Source of the DNA: Diphasiastrum complanatum
Lineage: Eukaryota; Streptophyta; Lycopodiopsida; Lycopodiales; Lycopodiaceae
Reading direction: 5' to 3'
NCBI GenBank assembly: GCA_029204225.1
Contig: CM055102.1
Coordinates: 12,859,484-12,923,483, forward strand
Length of the DNA: 64,000 nucleotides
This document shows positions 11,418 through 24,520 of the stretch, one piece after another. The translations under genes were made by a program, and so were the position numbers. The first letter of the stretch is position 1. The number at the start of each line of letters is the position of its first letter. The notes under the pieces are model-generated. The model was not told the origin of the DNA. It saw only the letters and a program-made list of their open reading frames with translations, and made no database searches.

Positions 11418-11874
11418 TTTGATAATGGCAGTTAAAGCTTTATCATTTTACCTAGGAGGACATAAATTTGTTAAGACAAATAAGATCATTTTTGTCAAAA
11501 GATCTTATGTTTAGAACATTTTAGGATTTACTGATGAGAATGTTCATTTAAGGAGCTCCCATTATTCAATGTATTCCACTTATATTGAGCTTAGTGGAAA
11601 TAAGGATAATGCACATCTATTAGATGCATACGCTAGCAAAGAATTTCTTCGTGACAATATTGCCATAGAATTTGACAAAAAATCTTATGATGAATAGTTG
11701 ACACTTTGTATTTCGGTATAATACAATGAATACATTTACATTGAGTATTTCTCCTCTGTTGTGCAAAGCAATTCTGAACATGTCATGATTTGATGACAAT
11801 GATGATCTTCTACTCAACAATCATCTAACTTTCTCTTCTTGTATGAACTTGCATGCTTTTCTAAACTTGTTGTA
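11418..11874. repeat. spacer, copy 2
   Basis: Corresponds to 2517-2984. No gene is supported. The plus-strand frame seen in copy 1 is interrupted here by a stop near 11513. Confidence 0.4.
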
Positions 11875-13686
11875 TTGTGTGGACTTTGTTATATGTCGAA
11901 TCTGAACTCTGCGGTGGAACCACTAAAACAATTGACAAATGTAGTTTCGTTTCTCATTGGTTCCTCCATGTTGTGTATTTCGATGAAATGTTGCTTGTGC
12001 TTGCGAGTGTGACTTCTCCATCCCTTGTGATGACCATACACTCAAGTTTCCATATGTATTTGCAAAACATAATATATGATCTCTTAATATGTGTTGCATA
12101 TGTCAAAATCATAATGTTAGTCTTATGTTTGGATCTAAATATATATAAAAATTTGAAAGCATTTTAGCAATTTTATACTAACCATGTAATGAGTGATGTG
12201 ATCTTCTCCCCGTGCTTTTAATACTGCATTAAGAAACTCGACACAAGTCCTTTGGACAACTTTCTTATAAATATCACACTATTTTTCTTTTCTTAAAATA
12301 GCAATCATACTATCAAACTTTTTCCATACATCAACTTTTGGTACTCTAGTTTTGCCGTCTTTCTCGAAGTCCTAAGTGGCAGCAATAATATCTGTCTATG
12401 CTTGGCTTAGTTGGCATGTTCCCATTCTTTCCTGAAAGCTTTTCATCTTTTTGAATTTTGACATGTCCTTTATGGAGTCCGGCTTTTGATAAAACATATT
12501 CTAATCAAGAGATAGCTTCCTTTGTTAATGATGCTGGCTTAGTATTCCAATCAAAAACTATATGAAAATAAATGATCTTTTCTATTAATCTAACTTTTGC
12601 ATGAAGAGTGCAAACATGCACAATTTTTTAAGGAGATAGGCAGCATAGGCTTCCAGTTTGGATCTGCATATTCTCAATTAATTCCTGTACTCCTAGTTAT
12701 ATCTTTTGCCATTTTCACGCAGTACAAACAAGGGTGTTTAGATGTAGCACCGTGAGAGACATTATACATACATTTCAATGTTTTCAAATCACCTGCTAAG
12801 TGACATTCAACATTGAAGTCTCCAACTCCTGGAACATTGAGAAGTCCTCCATCCATATGGTCCTTGATGATCCTAGGATAAGATGTCCTTGAGAATATTC
12901 ATGATAATATCTCGTGATCCACTTTCAGCACTTGTCCAAAGAATTAATCAAACTTAGTTTACAATGTATTAATACTATTCAATGAATGTAATGTAATAAT
13001 GAGGCTAGTTACCTGAAACGCTGCCAACCACCATATACCATTTTCTGACTGGACACTGAATCTGAAATCTTCTTGGTTCTCTGTTTGTGATAGAGCACCA
13101 TTCATGAGAGTTATACTAACCCTCTCCATCTTCTACCCTTTCACAGTTTCTAACTCATCTAACTTAAGTACTATGATTATTTTGCCATTCACCTTTTTCG
13201 TAGGTTATATCATAGAATGTGACGATGTATCTCAGCAAGTAATTTAGATCAACAAATAAATTGTTTGATAAATTATAGAATATCGATCTTCCATCACTTT
13301 CATACACCTCCTCAGTATGAAATGGAGTTCCAGTGATCTTATGGATACCTATGTTTAATGTATCCCTCTCTTTCTTCAAGTGATATGTCCTAGGGATTAG
13401 GACTCTTCTAATTTGAACTTGCTTAAAAGCTTCTCTAATTAGTTTAAATATTGTTGCATATGCTTCCCTGCTAATACCCGCAAAATCACAAGCACCCTGA
13501 ACTATAAGGATTATCTAAATTTTTTTGATTGTCCACCATCAAAGACTCTGCTATTTTACACTTTACATTTGAAATCCTATTGTTTATCATGATACGCTCA
13601 GTGGATTTGCAAGTCAATATTGTGGCCAATGACATTCCTAGTGAAAATTTGTCGTTAATATATCGAGGAGCTACTAAAGCAGATCT
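11875..13686 (-). pseudogene. transposase-like gene, copy 2 (internally deleted)
   Basis: The last exon (with the GMEKSH-type Glu region in degenerate form), part of the third block and the 5' exons are present. About 180 bp are lost near 12392, removing the stretch after the GNMPTKPS part of the protein. The second block keeps the frame from 13379 down to about 13190, where an extra T near 13197 breaks it. A 5' exon frame (SALVAPRYINDKFSLGM) reads at about 13486-13690. Not functional. Confidence 0.5.
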
Positions 13687-14395
13687 GCAAAAAAAAAAAA
13701 CAGATAGTTGACAGAATATCACCATAGCTGAAATTAAATCCAATAGCAAGGTATAACAGTTGCATAATCTTCTCTTTTGTTTGATCGGTACATGCTATAC
13801 CATTAGATGAGAGTGGGGCCTCTGCATATATTTTCAGTCATGGGCCAAGAATACACCCTTTTATTTATAGGCTATCCATTAGTATGAAAAAAAAAGGCTA
13901 TTAATAGATTACTTATTTTGAGATAAATAATTTTGCATGCAAAATGGACAACTTTTTTATAAAATGTCGTGCGCAATGGACAAGTTATCTATAGGATATC
14001 AATTGTGCCAAACAAGCATTTTTTCTATTCTAGCATATTATGCCAGAGCTACAATTAAGAAATGATATGCATATTGTGACATTAGCACACAATCATAAAA
14101 GTAACTCATTCTAGGTATTCATTACAAATGATATACATACCTAGTGACATTGAATAGTAGCATGAGCACAAACTTATCAAAATAACTCATAAAGGGTGGC
14201 TACTAAAAGGATTATCATCGTGTTTGCAGGATATCTTGACTCTTAGAAGACACCTTCTAAACCTCCCCATGCAGGGTAGAACACTTTCAATTTAGGTCTT
14301 TACATCAGGTAAACTCTATTGACTAGAACTTTACATCCCTTTGGATCTGTTCTTGGGCAATATCCTTGAGAACATAAAATCTTTTAAATTTGATC
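13687..14395. repeat. AT-rich element flank, copy 2, ending at a junction with the CKX 3' flank
   Basis: Matches 4845-5560. At about 14395 the sequence switches, at a short TTGA/GTGA-like overlap, to the CKX 3' flank. The piece with the candidate N-terminal exon and the CACTA-like terminus is missing from this unit. Confidence 0.55.
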
Positions 14396-15248
14396 ATAAA
14401 CCTTAGCTACTTAGTGATAGTTTGGTGCAATCTACTCTCATGCATCATGTCCATTGATTTTTAATTTTTCATGGACTAGCTAAAGCTATAATTGAACAAT
14501 TAACTATGCAAAGTTATCTCGAGTTTCATTCAAGCAATTGCCTATTACCAACTAGACTCGTCTAATGCAAGGTTAGTTGTAGGCTAATCCTACTCAACAA
14601 GGGAGGTTGTAGTTGAAAGAGATTATGGTACACCCTTAAAGTTAAAGAGCTACATAATATGCAATGTTTAGATTATTTGGCCTAGCTCGATATAGGTTTA
14701 ATTGAGGGACCAATTAGGTACAAGCATTAATTGGGCATAGAAGACTTGAAAATGATTTGTGCAAGGACGTTATACATGGTAAATGGAGTATATAACCTTT
14801 TGCTTTTACATTAACAAAGTTAGGAAGGTGCTATTTATAGTGGCACAAGCACACCATAGATCCAGCCATTGCATTGATGAAAGATGAAAATGAATTGTTC
14901 TAGCTTAGTAAGAAGTTTTGTTGGAGTTGATAATTTTGAGAGCATCATAAACATTCATTGAGCACATTTTCTTCTTCGTCTAAGCTAGCTTGCATGGAAG
15001 ACCCCTACATCATTTGCTCTTTCTGATTTTGCTTCGTCTAGCTCAGGGGAGAAAGTTGGATACAACAAGTCACTATGATATTCATAGATGGGTGGTGAGC
15101 AACTCTCCAACGTTTTGTTTGAAAATTCCATGTTCAAGGTCTTTGAGATAGTAGCCCTAGTGATGTCAAGTTGAACACGTGTGAGAGTGACAAAACACTG
15201 TCTCTTACCCAGCTCAATTGGCACCCATGTAAGTGTACACTTCACATT
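14396..15248 (-). repeat. CKX 3' flank (segment V), copy 2, shortened
   Basis: Matches 24530-25310 and 26045-26120. About 740 bp between GATGTCAA and GTTGAACAC are missing at about 15168, and this removes the MITE found in the other copies. The open frame at 14985-15245 is a by-product of that join plus the unidentified frame described at 25128-25406. Confidence 0.6.
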
Positions 15249-16675
15249 TTACCCTTCATGGGAAAGAATATTATATAAGCCTTTGCATTTATGACAAATG
15301 GTGCTTGCATGTGAGTTTTCAAACAACCTGGAGAATGCATCAATGCTCCAGGCTTTGTCCCATAACTCTGGAGGAACAAAGACTGATCCGAGCTCGCAGT
15401 CAAAATGGGTTCTCCATTCGACCTGATTGACGTAGTGTGGAAGATATTGTTTGTACTCGATGAATTTTGTTCTACAGAAATATATAATCTTGCTATTTTG
15501 ATCCATTAACGTTTCTGATGTTGGAGCTGAGCGTGGTGATGCATATCCGAGTAGTCCTACCACGTAGAAGATATCTTCGCTAGGTGTCACCGCAGACATC
15601 CGGGAATCCCATCTATACAACAGTGGCAAAGGAAGGGTTGCAATCACTAGTTGTCGTCAACGAGTATGATAATGTTTGGATCTCAGTCTCGACTCGTCTT
15701 TTGTTGCATTTAATTTTAATTTCCCAGTATGAACATGCAGAAATGAAGACAATAGTTGAATAGAGGACTTACTTGTTACGGTTGAGGGGATAGACAAGCA
15801 TCGGTCCATTTATAACTCCGCTCCGCTTTTGCTTGAAAACCCAAGCATCAAACTCGATAATCCGGCTCTTGGGAATGAATAGGTTCAACCACGGGTGAGG
15901 AGTGTACCAGAGACCTGACTTTCGGAGATCTCTTTCCTTGTCGTGGACCCTGTTGAGAAAGCCCAAATACGAAGCATCTATGATGCTGATTTCGGATGGA
16001 AGATAATGAAGCAGCTCTAACAATGAATTTAACTTCTGCGTGGCACAAAAGAAAATTTCAAGTCACTCGAAGCTTAAGCAGATCACAAGCGAATTAAAAA
16101 TTTTCATAAAATGAACAAAGCTTGTAACTGGAGCCATAATCAAAAGTTATGTATCTTAACGTGACTGCAATATAATAACACTTATCATTGTATTAAACGT
16201 GATAATGACTACAGATTACCTTGCCTATCAAGTTTGATTCACGCTCAAAATAGGCCTTGGTGAGCTCCATACAATAAAGGACTGGAGCATCTGATTCTAT
16301 CGTGACATTGGAATTCACGTCTTCTAATGTATGGGACTCCATCTTCAAGCTTAGATGGTTTGGTGAGAAGTATGCAAGCTTCAATGTTGCAACGATGTCC
16401 TGTGCTGAAGATGCGTATAGAATTGCAGATGGGCGGTCGTGATACATGTGGCCGAAGTCTTGAGATGCCTTGGCGGTGCTCGAGAAGGAAATATTTAGGT
16501 TGAGATTCAATGCCGTAAGTTCCATGCAATTTTCTTTGGATAAAGAGCAGCATGGGGTGGCAGCTGTGACGATGAAATCGGGGAAAGAACGCATAAAGGA
16601 GAGTAAATATAACCCAAGCGAGATGCACGGCAAGCATGCAGACGGAATTGTGGTCGAAGTGCGTCTAGATGTCAT
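15249..16675 (-). pseudogene. chimeric, internally deleted CKX (copy 2), 360 codons still open
   Basis: This is a CKX copy with three exons that still splice in phase. Block one, 16675-16220 (456 bp), joins exon 1 to the 3' part of exon 3 at about 16349 (protein context YFSPNHLSLKMESHTLED). Exon 4 is 16035-15773 (263 bp). The last exon, 15612-15249 (364 bp), starts as exon 5 and leaves it after WRTHFD, running about 49 residues into former 3' flank. The lengths sum to 1083 bp, an exact multiple of three ending in a stop. The N-terminal signal is kept. The GHS flavin-attachment motif, the catalytic Asp (TDYL) and the catalytic Glu (FDYIEG) are all lost, so oxidase activity is not expected. It is counted as a pseudogene, but a transcribed short protein is possible. 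Confidence 0.8.
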
Positions 16676-18760
16676 AGCTCCTCTCGATTGATCGAATACG
16701 GAACAACTGTTGGGTTATACTAATTCTGGACCGATGCTGCAAAGCGCTACTCTATGTGTCGAAAGTCCTATCATGCATCGAAAGCTTTGACTACATTGAG
16801 CTGATCAATCCCATCTACGAGAAGCGTTATTCAATTGGCTTGAGGACATTCTATAGCAGTGTTGGTCAGACCTCTCTACTCGTATTGGGGAAGTAACCAC
16901 TAGAAGATGTTCAAAACAATAATGTTAATTACGCAAAATCAATTGTGAGGTTATTCAAATTATAATGCAATCTCTTTATCTTAATATCTCAAGAGAATCC
17001 TAACTGAGATGCACACAAGGAAACTGCAACATTTTCAAATGGGGATAGTTCAGGAGCAAATGTCTTGTAAAGAAGTAGCTAGAGAGTTTACTATGTAGAG
17101 ATTGCAAGTTTGGCCACATCTTTGAGCTTCCTAGAAATTAGAGAAAAGATCAGCACATTCAGTTCTGACATAGGAGAAGTGGTTTTATATGTCCTATGCA
17201 TATAAACGATCCCAACTACTACAGTTGAACTGGGTATCACAGTGAAAGCTTAAACTAAGCCAAAGGTCAGCTGCGGCGCTCTCTCTCGATCGATCTCGAT
17301 CTCGCTCTCTCCTCAAACACATATTCCGTTGGTGGTGTTAAGGATCGCAACAGTTGAGCAAGATATATAGAGGACACTGAACTGTAGTCTTTGGTGGACT
17401 TTGGTGGAGCACTGCGAAATTGGAATATTCGAGGGCCTACCACGCATGGACCTGGCCGGCTGGGATCTCATTAGAGACTGCCTCTGTCGCACAGGCCCCA
17501 TTACATCCAAGGAAATATATCTTTCGTTTTTTTCTTAATCCCATTTATTATCATTGGATGCAGTAGGGCTATCATTGGATGGAGAAAGGCCGGGAGTGCA
17601 GGTGCACATGGAGTGCACGCCTTAATCAGCAGGCCGTATCTTCCAAGATCCATGTGGATATTCAATGTCCAAATTTCCAACTTCTAAAGTTCCCAGCTAT
17701 ACCCAATCTCCACCCTCAACATCAAAAGATACGAATCCTGAAAGTCCCGGCCTCTGACACACATGAGAACCTCAGAAACTTGTTATCTGTGATGGAGACC
17801 GAGCAAACACTAGTTTCTAAGCTCGGCTATTTCAATTTCCGTGCAGCTACGAGCCTACGATGCATGCATAGAGCTGCATCATCATGGGAAACTGCAACTT
17901 GTATCAAATCTTTAATCCATTGACGACAGGAGCAAGCAAGGTTTAGACACTGCAACTTGTATCAAATCCATTGATGACAGGAGCAAGCAAGATTTAGACA
18001 ATCCTTTGAACTTTGAAGGCTGCTCCAGACGTCCTACAATCAAAGGAGAGCTTATGCAGCAAATCGGATCGTCAGGTCACTATTTCCATTATTGATGACT
18101 GGAGCAAGTCTGAAGAGTCAAAGAAATCCTCATATGTACATATTTAGAATTAATAGCGAATGCGTCACCTGTAATTGACAATGCTCCAATTCTTTATCAC
18201 GACTCGAAAGGCAAAAGAATTCTAAATATGCAGATTAATAGTGATAATATATGCAGCAAACCAGATCGTCGGTGCAACTGTCACTAGTTCCATGATTGAT
18301 GACTGGAGCAAGTGTGAAGAGTCAAAGAAATCCTCATATGTACATATTTAGAATTAATAGCCAATTCTTTATCACTAGTGACTACTCGAGACTCGACAGT
18401 AGAAACAATTTTAAATATGAGCTATTAATAGTAAGAAACTATCGAAGGTGATCATACAATTCCACGAAAGATTAGAAGCCTCCCCAAGTGACATGTGGAG
18501 AAGTTTCCTGTTTTCCCTACAAGCATAATGTTACGCTATCCCTCGCTTTTAGCTTTGCCTTGATACTTGTAAGCTAATGTAGTTGAGCTATTTGGGTGAT
18601 TTGATACCATTGGTGTTAAAAAGTTTGAAACTAATCTTATAAAGGATCCACAAAATTATTATGAAATCGGTAAAAGGTTAAAATAAAACCTTAAACTCTC
18701 AAATTTATAACTAAACTCAATTGATTTTGAGTCATATAAAAAACCTATAAAGTTAAAATG
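16676..18760 (-). promoter_or_regulatory. CKX upstream region, copy 2
   Basis: Corresponds to 7227-9409, with the CT microsatellite contracted to a few units (17279-17287) and without the extra short duplications of copy 1. The frame corresponding to 8239-8508 reads 17579-17923 here, with a longer N-terminus. Confidence 0.55.
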
Positions 18761-19330
18761 AAGTGTTAAAAAAGAAATTTCAATAATTGGGCTGTGACTA
18801 TTTTACCTCGAATGCCAAAATTGGCCCTATCAACTAGTGACACCAAGATGCTTGACTAGAAAACTATACGACATCCCTAAAGTGTTCACTGATTCTCTTT
18901 ATTAGTCAGTAAATCCCTACTTAACTATTACAGTTTGGCACCTTGTTACTTGGCGTTTCAATTTCTGCCCATTACCAGGCTTCACGGGTATCAATGAGTT
19001 ATTCTTCTTGGTTCATTACCCAATCAGACAGAAGGTTTGGCGTTGTAGTATAGATTATCTAGCTTGTCAGTGGATACACGGACCTCGTTCACGCTTGAAC
19101 TGTACTCACATTGCTTGAAGACATGCAAGTCATGATGCTCAACTAGGATCAGAATGCAGCTCGATTGAACACCTATCAGATCCTAATTCTACTTGTTGTA
19201 AAAATTAATTGGAAAAAGATCTTGAAAGCTGAAAACTAATCTACATGCATCCTGCAAATCAACAACAAGAAACAAGAAACTAAATAGAAAGCATTATGAA
19301 TGTTGAAGGATCAAGAAACACTCATTTCTT
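18761..19330 (-). repeat. repeat segment Q, copy 3, truncated
   Basis: Matches 281-850. It ends abruptly after CACTCATTTCTTG at about 19330, where sequence from the transposase-like element flank begins. The coiled-coil ORF is absent from this unit. Confidence 0.6.
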
Positions 19331-20735
19331 GCGCAACGGACAAGTTATAAAATGTCTTGCGCAACGGACAAGTTATATATAGGATATCCATTGTGCCTAA
19401 CAAGCATTTTTTCTATTCTAGCATATTATGCCAAAGCTACAATTAAGAAATGATATGCATATTGTGACATTAGCACACAATCATAAAAGTAACTCATTCT
19501 AGGTATTCATTACAAATGATATGCATACCTAGTGACATTGAATAGTAGCATGAGCACAAACTTATCAAAATAACTCATAAAGGGTGGCTACTAAAAGGAT
19601 TATCATGGTGTTTGCAAAATATCTTGACTCTTAGTAAACACCTTCTAAGCCTCCCCATGGAGGGTAGAACACCTTTAATTTAGTCTTTACATCATGTAAA
19701 CTCTAATGACTAGAGCTTTACATCCCTTTGGATCTGTTCTTGGGCAATATCCTTGAGAACATAAAATCTTTCAAATTTGACAATGTTAATGGTTTAATGA
19801 TGTGTACACGTAGCATGAAGTTCTTTGCCCAACATCTTTAGGAAATTTGAGCATGCATGCCATAAAGCGAAGCCTGTGTAGACAGGGTCAACTCTTGATG
19901 GTAAGAGTTATATTGCCACATATATTGTCGCATCATGATCAATTTTTATTTGTGTGTCCTTATTGGAATAAAAATAATCATTTCCTATAGCCTTGCACTT
20001 AAAGGCCATGAGCTTTCTAGCATGATTTATTGAATGGCCATTGTTAGTTGCACTTTTTGAAAAAGCGAGAAGAATGGCTTACAAAGATAGAACTAAACAA
20101 ATCGATATATCTCTTTATAATAGCTTGTCCTTCCAATATAATTTGATAGGCCATTTTTTTTTCTAATGTGCATCTTGATTTTCAAGGGGGCCTCCAACCC
20201 TAAACTTCAAGCTAAAACAAATTCAACTAAATTGAGACTACAGTCATATTTTGATACTTCTTAAGTAAATTCATATTTTGAGACTTCTTAACCAAATTGA
20301 ATGTAGATTTATTGTCTCTAAGTATATATTATTATCATGTGATAACAACAATAGTTTTAACCCTATTTACTATACATTCTTAATATACAATAGATGAGTT
20401 ATAAGAGGAGAGTTTCTATTTAAAAACATGAATAGTCTCAAAATAGTGATTTTGGTGTTAGTCAATTCTTTTGAAACATATAAACTTTTTGTTCAGTATA
20501 AATATAGAGAATGTACTCAACTAAAATTCTAACTGTGAATTCTTGTATTGTTTGTTTATGTTCATGCAGAACGGGCATCGAGATGGGTTTTCATATTTTG
20601 AGAGTAAATTTTTTGCAAATGTTGCAAGTTTCTTCTATCCATGCTCCAACAAAATAGTAGCACATGGTGTGCTACTCTGTTTATCCGTCAAAAACTGTAA
20701 TAGACGTCAAAATTGACACTGGTATTGCATGTCAC
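19331..20735. repeat. duplicate of the element flank (segments U and U2)
   Basis: Matches 22365-23640, so the same flank occurs twice in succession in this unit (19331-20735 and again from about 22365). A block between two TAGTC words is deleted at about 20460. No gene is seen. A perfect 9-bp hairpin lies at 20656-20676. Confidence 0.55.
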
Positions 20736-20829
20736 TTTTTGACACCCAAGACACCAAAAACATGTTGAACTAGCTTGTGCACATGGACTTCCACGTTAGG
20801 TTTTGGTAGTCGAATGCGATGTACAGTCC

Positions 20830-22120
20830 TATGCTTGGCTTAGTTGCCATGTTCCCATTCTTTCTTGAAAGCTTTTCATCTTTTTGAATTTTGACATGTC
20901 CTTTTTGGAGTCCTGCTTTTGATAAAACATCTTCTAATCGAGAGATAGCTTCCTTTGCTAATGATGTTGGCTTAGTATTCCAAACAAAAACTACATGAAG
21001 ATATTGATCTTTTCTATTAATCTAACTTCTGCATGAAGAGTGCAAACATGCACATTTTTTAAGGGGATAGGCAGCACAGGCTTCCAGTTTGGATCTGCAT
21101 ATTGTCTATTAATTCTTGTACTCCTAGTTACATCTTTTGCCATTTTCATGCAATACAAACAAGGGTGTTTAGATGCAGCACCGTGAGAGACATTATACAT
21201 ACATTTCAATGTTTTCAAATCACTTGCTAGGTGCCATTCAACATTGAGGTCTCTAACTCATGGAACATTGAGAAGTCCTCCATCCATATGGTCATTGATG
21301 ATCCTAGGATAAGATGTCCTTGAGAATATCCATGATAATATATCATGATCCTCTTTCAGCACCTATCCAAAGAATTAATCAAACTTAGTTTAAAATGTAT
21401 TAATACCATTCAATGAATGTAATGTAATAATGAGGCTAGTTACCTGAAACGCCGCCAACCACCATATACCATTTTCTGACTGGACACTGAATTTGAAATC
21501 TTCTTGGTTCTCTGTTTGTGATAGAGCACCATTCATGAGAGTTATACTCACCCTCTCCATCTTCTACCCTTTCACAGTTTCTAACTCATCTAACTTAAGT
21601 ACTATGATTATTTTGCCATTCACCTTTTCATAGGTTATATCATAGAAAGTGACGATGTATCTCAGCAAGTAATTTAGATCAACAAATAAATTGTTTGATA
21701 AATTAAAGAATATCGATCTTCCATCACTTTCATACACCTCCTCAATATGAAATGGAGTTCCAATGATCTTATGCCTACCTATGTTAATGTATCCCTCTCT
21801 TTTTTCAAGTGATATGTCCTAGGGATTAGGACTTTTCTAATTTGAACTTGCTTAAAAGCTTCTCTAATTAGTTTAAATATTGTTGCATATGCTTCCCTGC
21901 TAATACCCGCAAAATCACAAGCACTCTGAACTATAAGGCTTATCTAAAATTTCTTGAATGTCCACCATCAAAGACTTTGCTATTTTACACTTTACATTTG
22001 AAATCATATGGTTCATCATGATATGCTGAGTGGTTTTGCAAGACAATATTGTGGCCAATGACATTTCTAGTGAAGCATTGTCTTTAATATTCCGAGGAGC
22101 TACTAATGCAGATCTGCAAA
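20830..22120 (-). pseudogene. transposase-like gene, copy 3 (3' end missing)
   Basis: The third block with HLAGDLK-like and PCLYCMKMAKDVTRS motifs is readable at 20991-21218. The second block and the 5' exon follow upstream, to the CAG acceptor near 22118. The final exon with the candidate catalytic Glu is replaced at about 20830 by flank sequence. There are several frame breaks. The inverted counterpart is 60520-61800. Confidence 0.5.
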
Positions 22121-23795
22121 AAAAAACAGATAGTTAACAGAATATCAGAATAGCTGAAATAAAATCCAATAGCAAGGTATAACAGTTGCATAATCTTCTC
22201 TTTTGTTTGATCGGTACTTGCTATACCATTAGATGAGAGTGGAGCCTCTGCATATATTTTCAGTCATGGGCCAAGAATACACCCTTTTATTTATAGGCTA
22301 TCCATTAGTATGAAAATAAAAGGCTATTAATAGATTACTTATTTATAAAATGGACAACTTATTTATAAAATGTCTTGTGCAATGGACAAGTTATATATAG
22401 GATATCCATTATGCCTAACAAGCATTTTTCCTATTCTGTCATATTATGCCAAAGCTACAATTAAGAAATGATATGCATATTGTGACATTAGCACACAATC
22501 ATAAAAGTAACTCATTCTAGGTATTCATCACAATTGATATACATATCTAGTGACATAGAATAGTAGCATGAGCACAAACTTATCAAAATAACTCATAAAG
22601 GGTATCTACTAAAAGGATTATCATGGTGTTTGCAGAATATCTTGACTCTTAGTAAACACCTTCTAAGCCTCCCCATGCAGGGTAGAACACCTTCAATTTA
22701 GGTCTTTACATCAGGTAAACTCTAATGACTAGAGTTTTACATCCCTTTGGATGTGTTCTTGGGCAATATCCTTGAGAACATAAAATCTTTTAAATTTGAC
22801 AATGTTAATGGTTTAATGATGTGTACACGTAGCATGAAGTTCTTTGCCGAACATCTTTAGAAAATTTGAGCACGCATGCCATAAAGCGAAGCGTGTGTAG
22901 ACATGGGCAACTCTTGATGGTAAGAGTTATATTGCCACATATATTGTCGCATCATGATCAATTTTTATTTGTGTGTCCTTATTGGAATAAAAATAATCAT
23001 TTCCTATAGCCGTGCACTTACAGCCCATGAGCTTTCTAGCATGATTTATTGAATGGCCATTGTTAGTTGCACTTATTGAAAAAGCAAGGAGAATGGCGTA
23101 CAAAGATAGAACTAAACAAATCGATATTTCTCTATATAATAGCTTGTCCTTCCAATGTTATTTGATAGGCCATTTTTTTTTTCTAATATGCATCTTGATT
23201 TTCAAGGGGACCTCCAACCCTAAACTTGAAGTTAGCACAAATTCAACTAAATTGAGACTACAGTCATATTTTGATACTTCTTAAGTAAATTCATATTTTG
23301 AGACTTCTTAACCAAATTGAATGTAGATTCATTGTCTCGAAGTATATACTATTATCATGTGATAACAACATTAGTTTTAACCTTATTAGTTATACATTCT
23401 TAATATTCAATAGATGAGTTAAAAGAGGAGAGTTTCTATTTAAAAACATGAATAGTCTCAAAATAGTGGTTTTTGTGTTAGTCCTAAATTGTATGGATAG
23501 ATGCCGAATGACTCCCCACTAAAGAGGTATATGACTTTGCATTTAGAAAATCCTTTGATCCAGTAGTCGATAAATTGAAAAGGGAGGGTCATCCTCCATA
23601 GTCAATTCTTTTGAAACATATAAACTTTTTGTTCACTATAAATATAGAGACTGTACTCAACTTAAATCCTAACCGTTAATTCTTGTATTGTTTGTTTATG
23701 TTCATGCAGAACGGGCATCGAGATGGGTTTTGATATTTTCAGAGTAAATTTTTTGCAAATTTTGCGAGTTTCTTCTATCCATGCTCCAACAAAAT
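22121..23795. repeat. element flank (segments U and U2), copy 3
   Basis: Non-coding repeat sequence, mirrored at 58830-60510. The candidate N-terminal exon of the element is degenerate here (around 22880-23060). The plus-strand frame at 23060-23284 is an accident of the AT-rich strand. Confidence 0.4.
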
Positions 23796-23816
23796 AGTAG
23801 CACATGGTGTGCTACT
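23796..23816. other. perfect short hairpin
   Basis: AGTAGCACA-TGG-TGTGCTACT: 9-bp perfect arms around a 3-base loop. Also at 20656-20676, 38732-38752 and, in reverse orientation, 58831-58851. Confidence 0.85.
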
Positions 23817-23879
23817 CTGTTTATCGGTCAAAACCTGTAATATGTGTCAAAATTGACACTGGTATTGCATGTCACTTTT

Positions 23880-24232
23880 TGACGTCCAAGACACCAAAAA
23901 CACGTTGAACTAGCTTGTGCACATGGAGTTCCACGTTAGGTTTTGGTAGTCGAATGCAATGTACAGTTGGATGCTGGATTGTGACGTCCACTTGGCGGTC
24001 GAATAGCAACGTCCACATGGGCGGCATAATGTGACGTTCATGTGGACAACCTCGATCAGTGTCCTACTGATGGATCCTGCGGAGCTAGTTGGCATAGGCA
24101 TCATTTTTGCGACACATTTTATAGTTGTGAAAATTTGATGACCCTGTTGTGACATGTTTTGTGGCACCTTTGTAGATTCAAAAAACCTAAATGTGTGATT
24201 TCACATTGGAAATCATGGCGAGTGTTGTAGTG
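23880..24232 (-). mobile_element. CACTA-like transposon terminus, left-arm copy
   Basis: Read on the minus strand from 24232 the sequence begins CACTACAACACTCGCC. It is followed by subterminal words such as GTGCCACAAAACATG and TGTCGCAAAAATGATGCC, and by repeated GTCCACATG/CATGTGGAC words. This is the usual look of a plant En/Spm (CACTA) end. The matching opposite end and a 3-bp target duplication were not found. The same end occurs at 39167 (minus) and 58492 (plus). Confidence 0.55.
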
Positions 24233-24492
24233 ATCCCTTGTCTAACTATAAGTAATAGGTAGGTGTATTCTACTCTCATGCATAATGTCCTCACTAGCAA
24301 TTTTTTGCATGGACTCCAATTCAAGTTATAGTTAAACTATGAATTATCTTGAGTTTTTCTAAAGTTAACAACTAATGTATTTTTAATTTGTCGTCGTAAT
24401 CTTCCCATATGTTGTAAGTTGATGTATCATCTGTGGTCATGATCCCAAGATAGTACCTAGGAGCATTAGTCAATGTAACCAATTCCCTAGTT

Positions 24493-24520
24493 TGTGTGTG
24501 TGTGTGTGTGTGCGCGCGCG
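24493..24520. repeat. (GT)n/(GC)n microsatellite
   Basis: Alternating GT run continuing into GCGCGCGC. Equivalent runs lie at about 39429-39469, 42001-42030, 44568-44597, 47135-47164 and, as AC, 58206-58231. Confidence 0.9.

Noticed and set aside
24493-24520. GT/GC run as a possible origin or Z-DNA element
   Set aside because: Ordinary dinucleotide microsatellite of variable length; nothing else supports a function.
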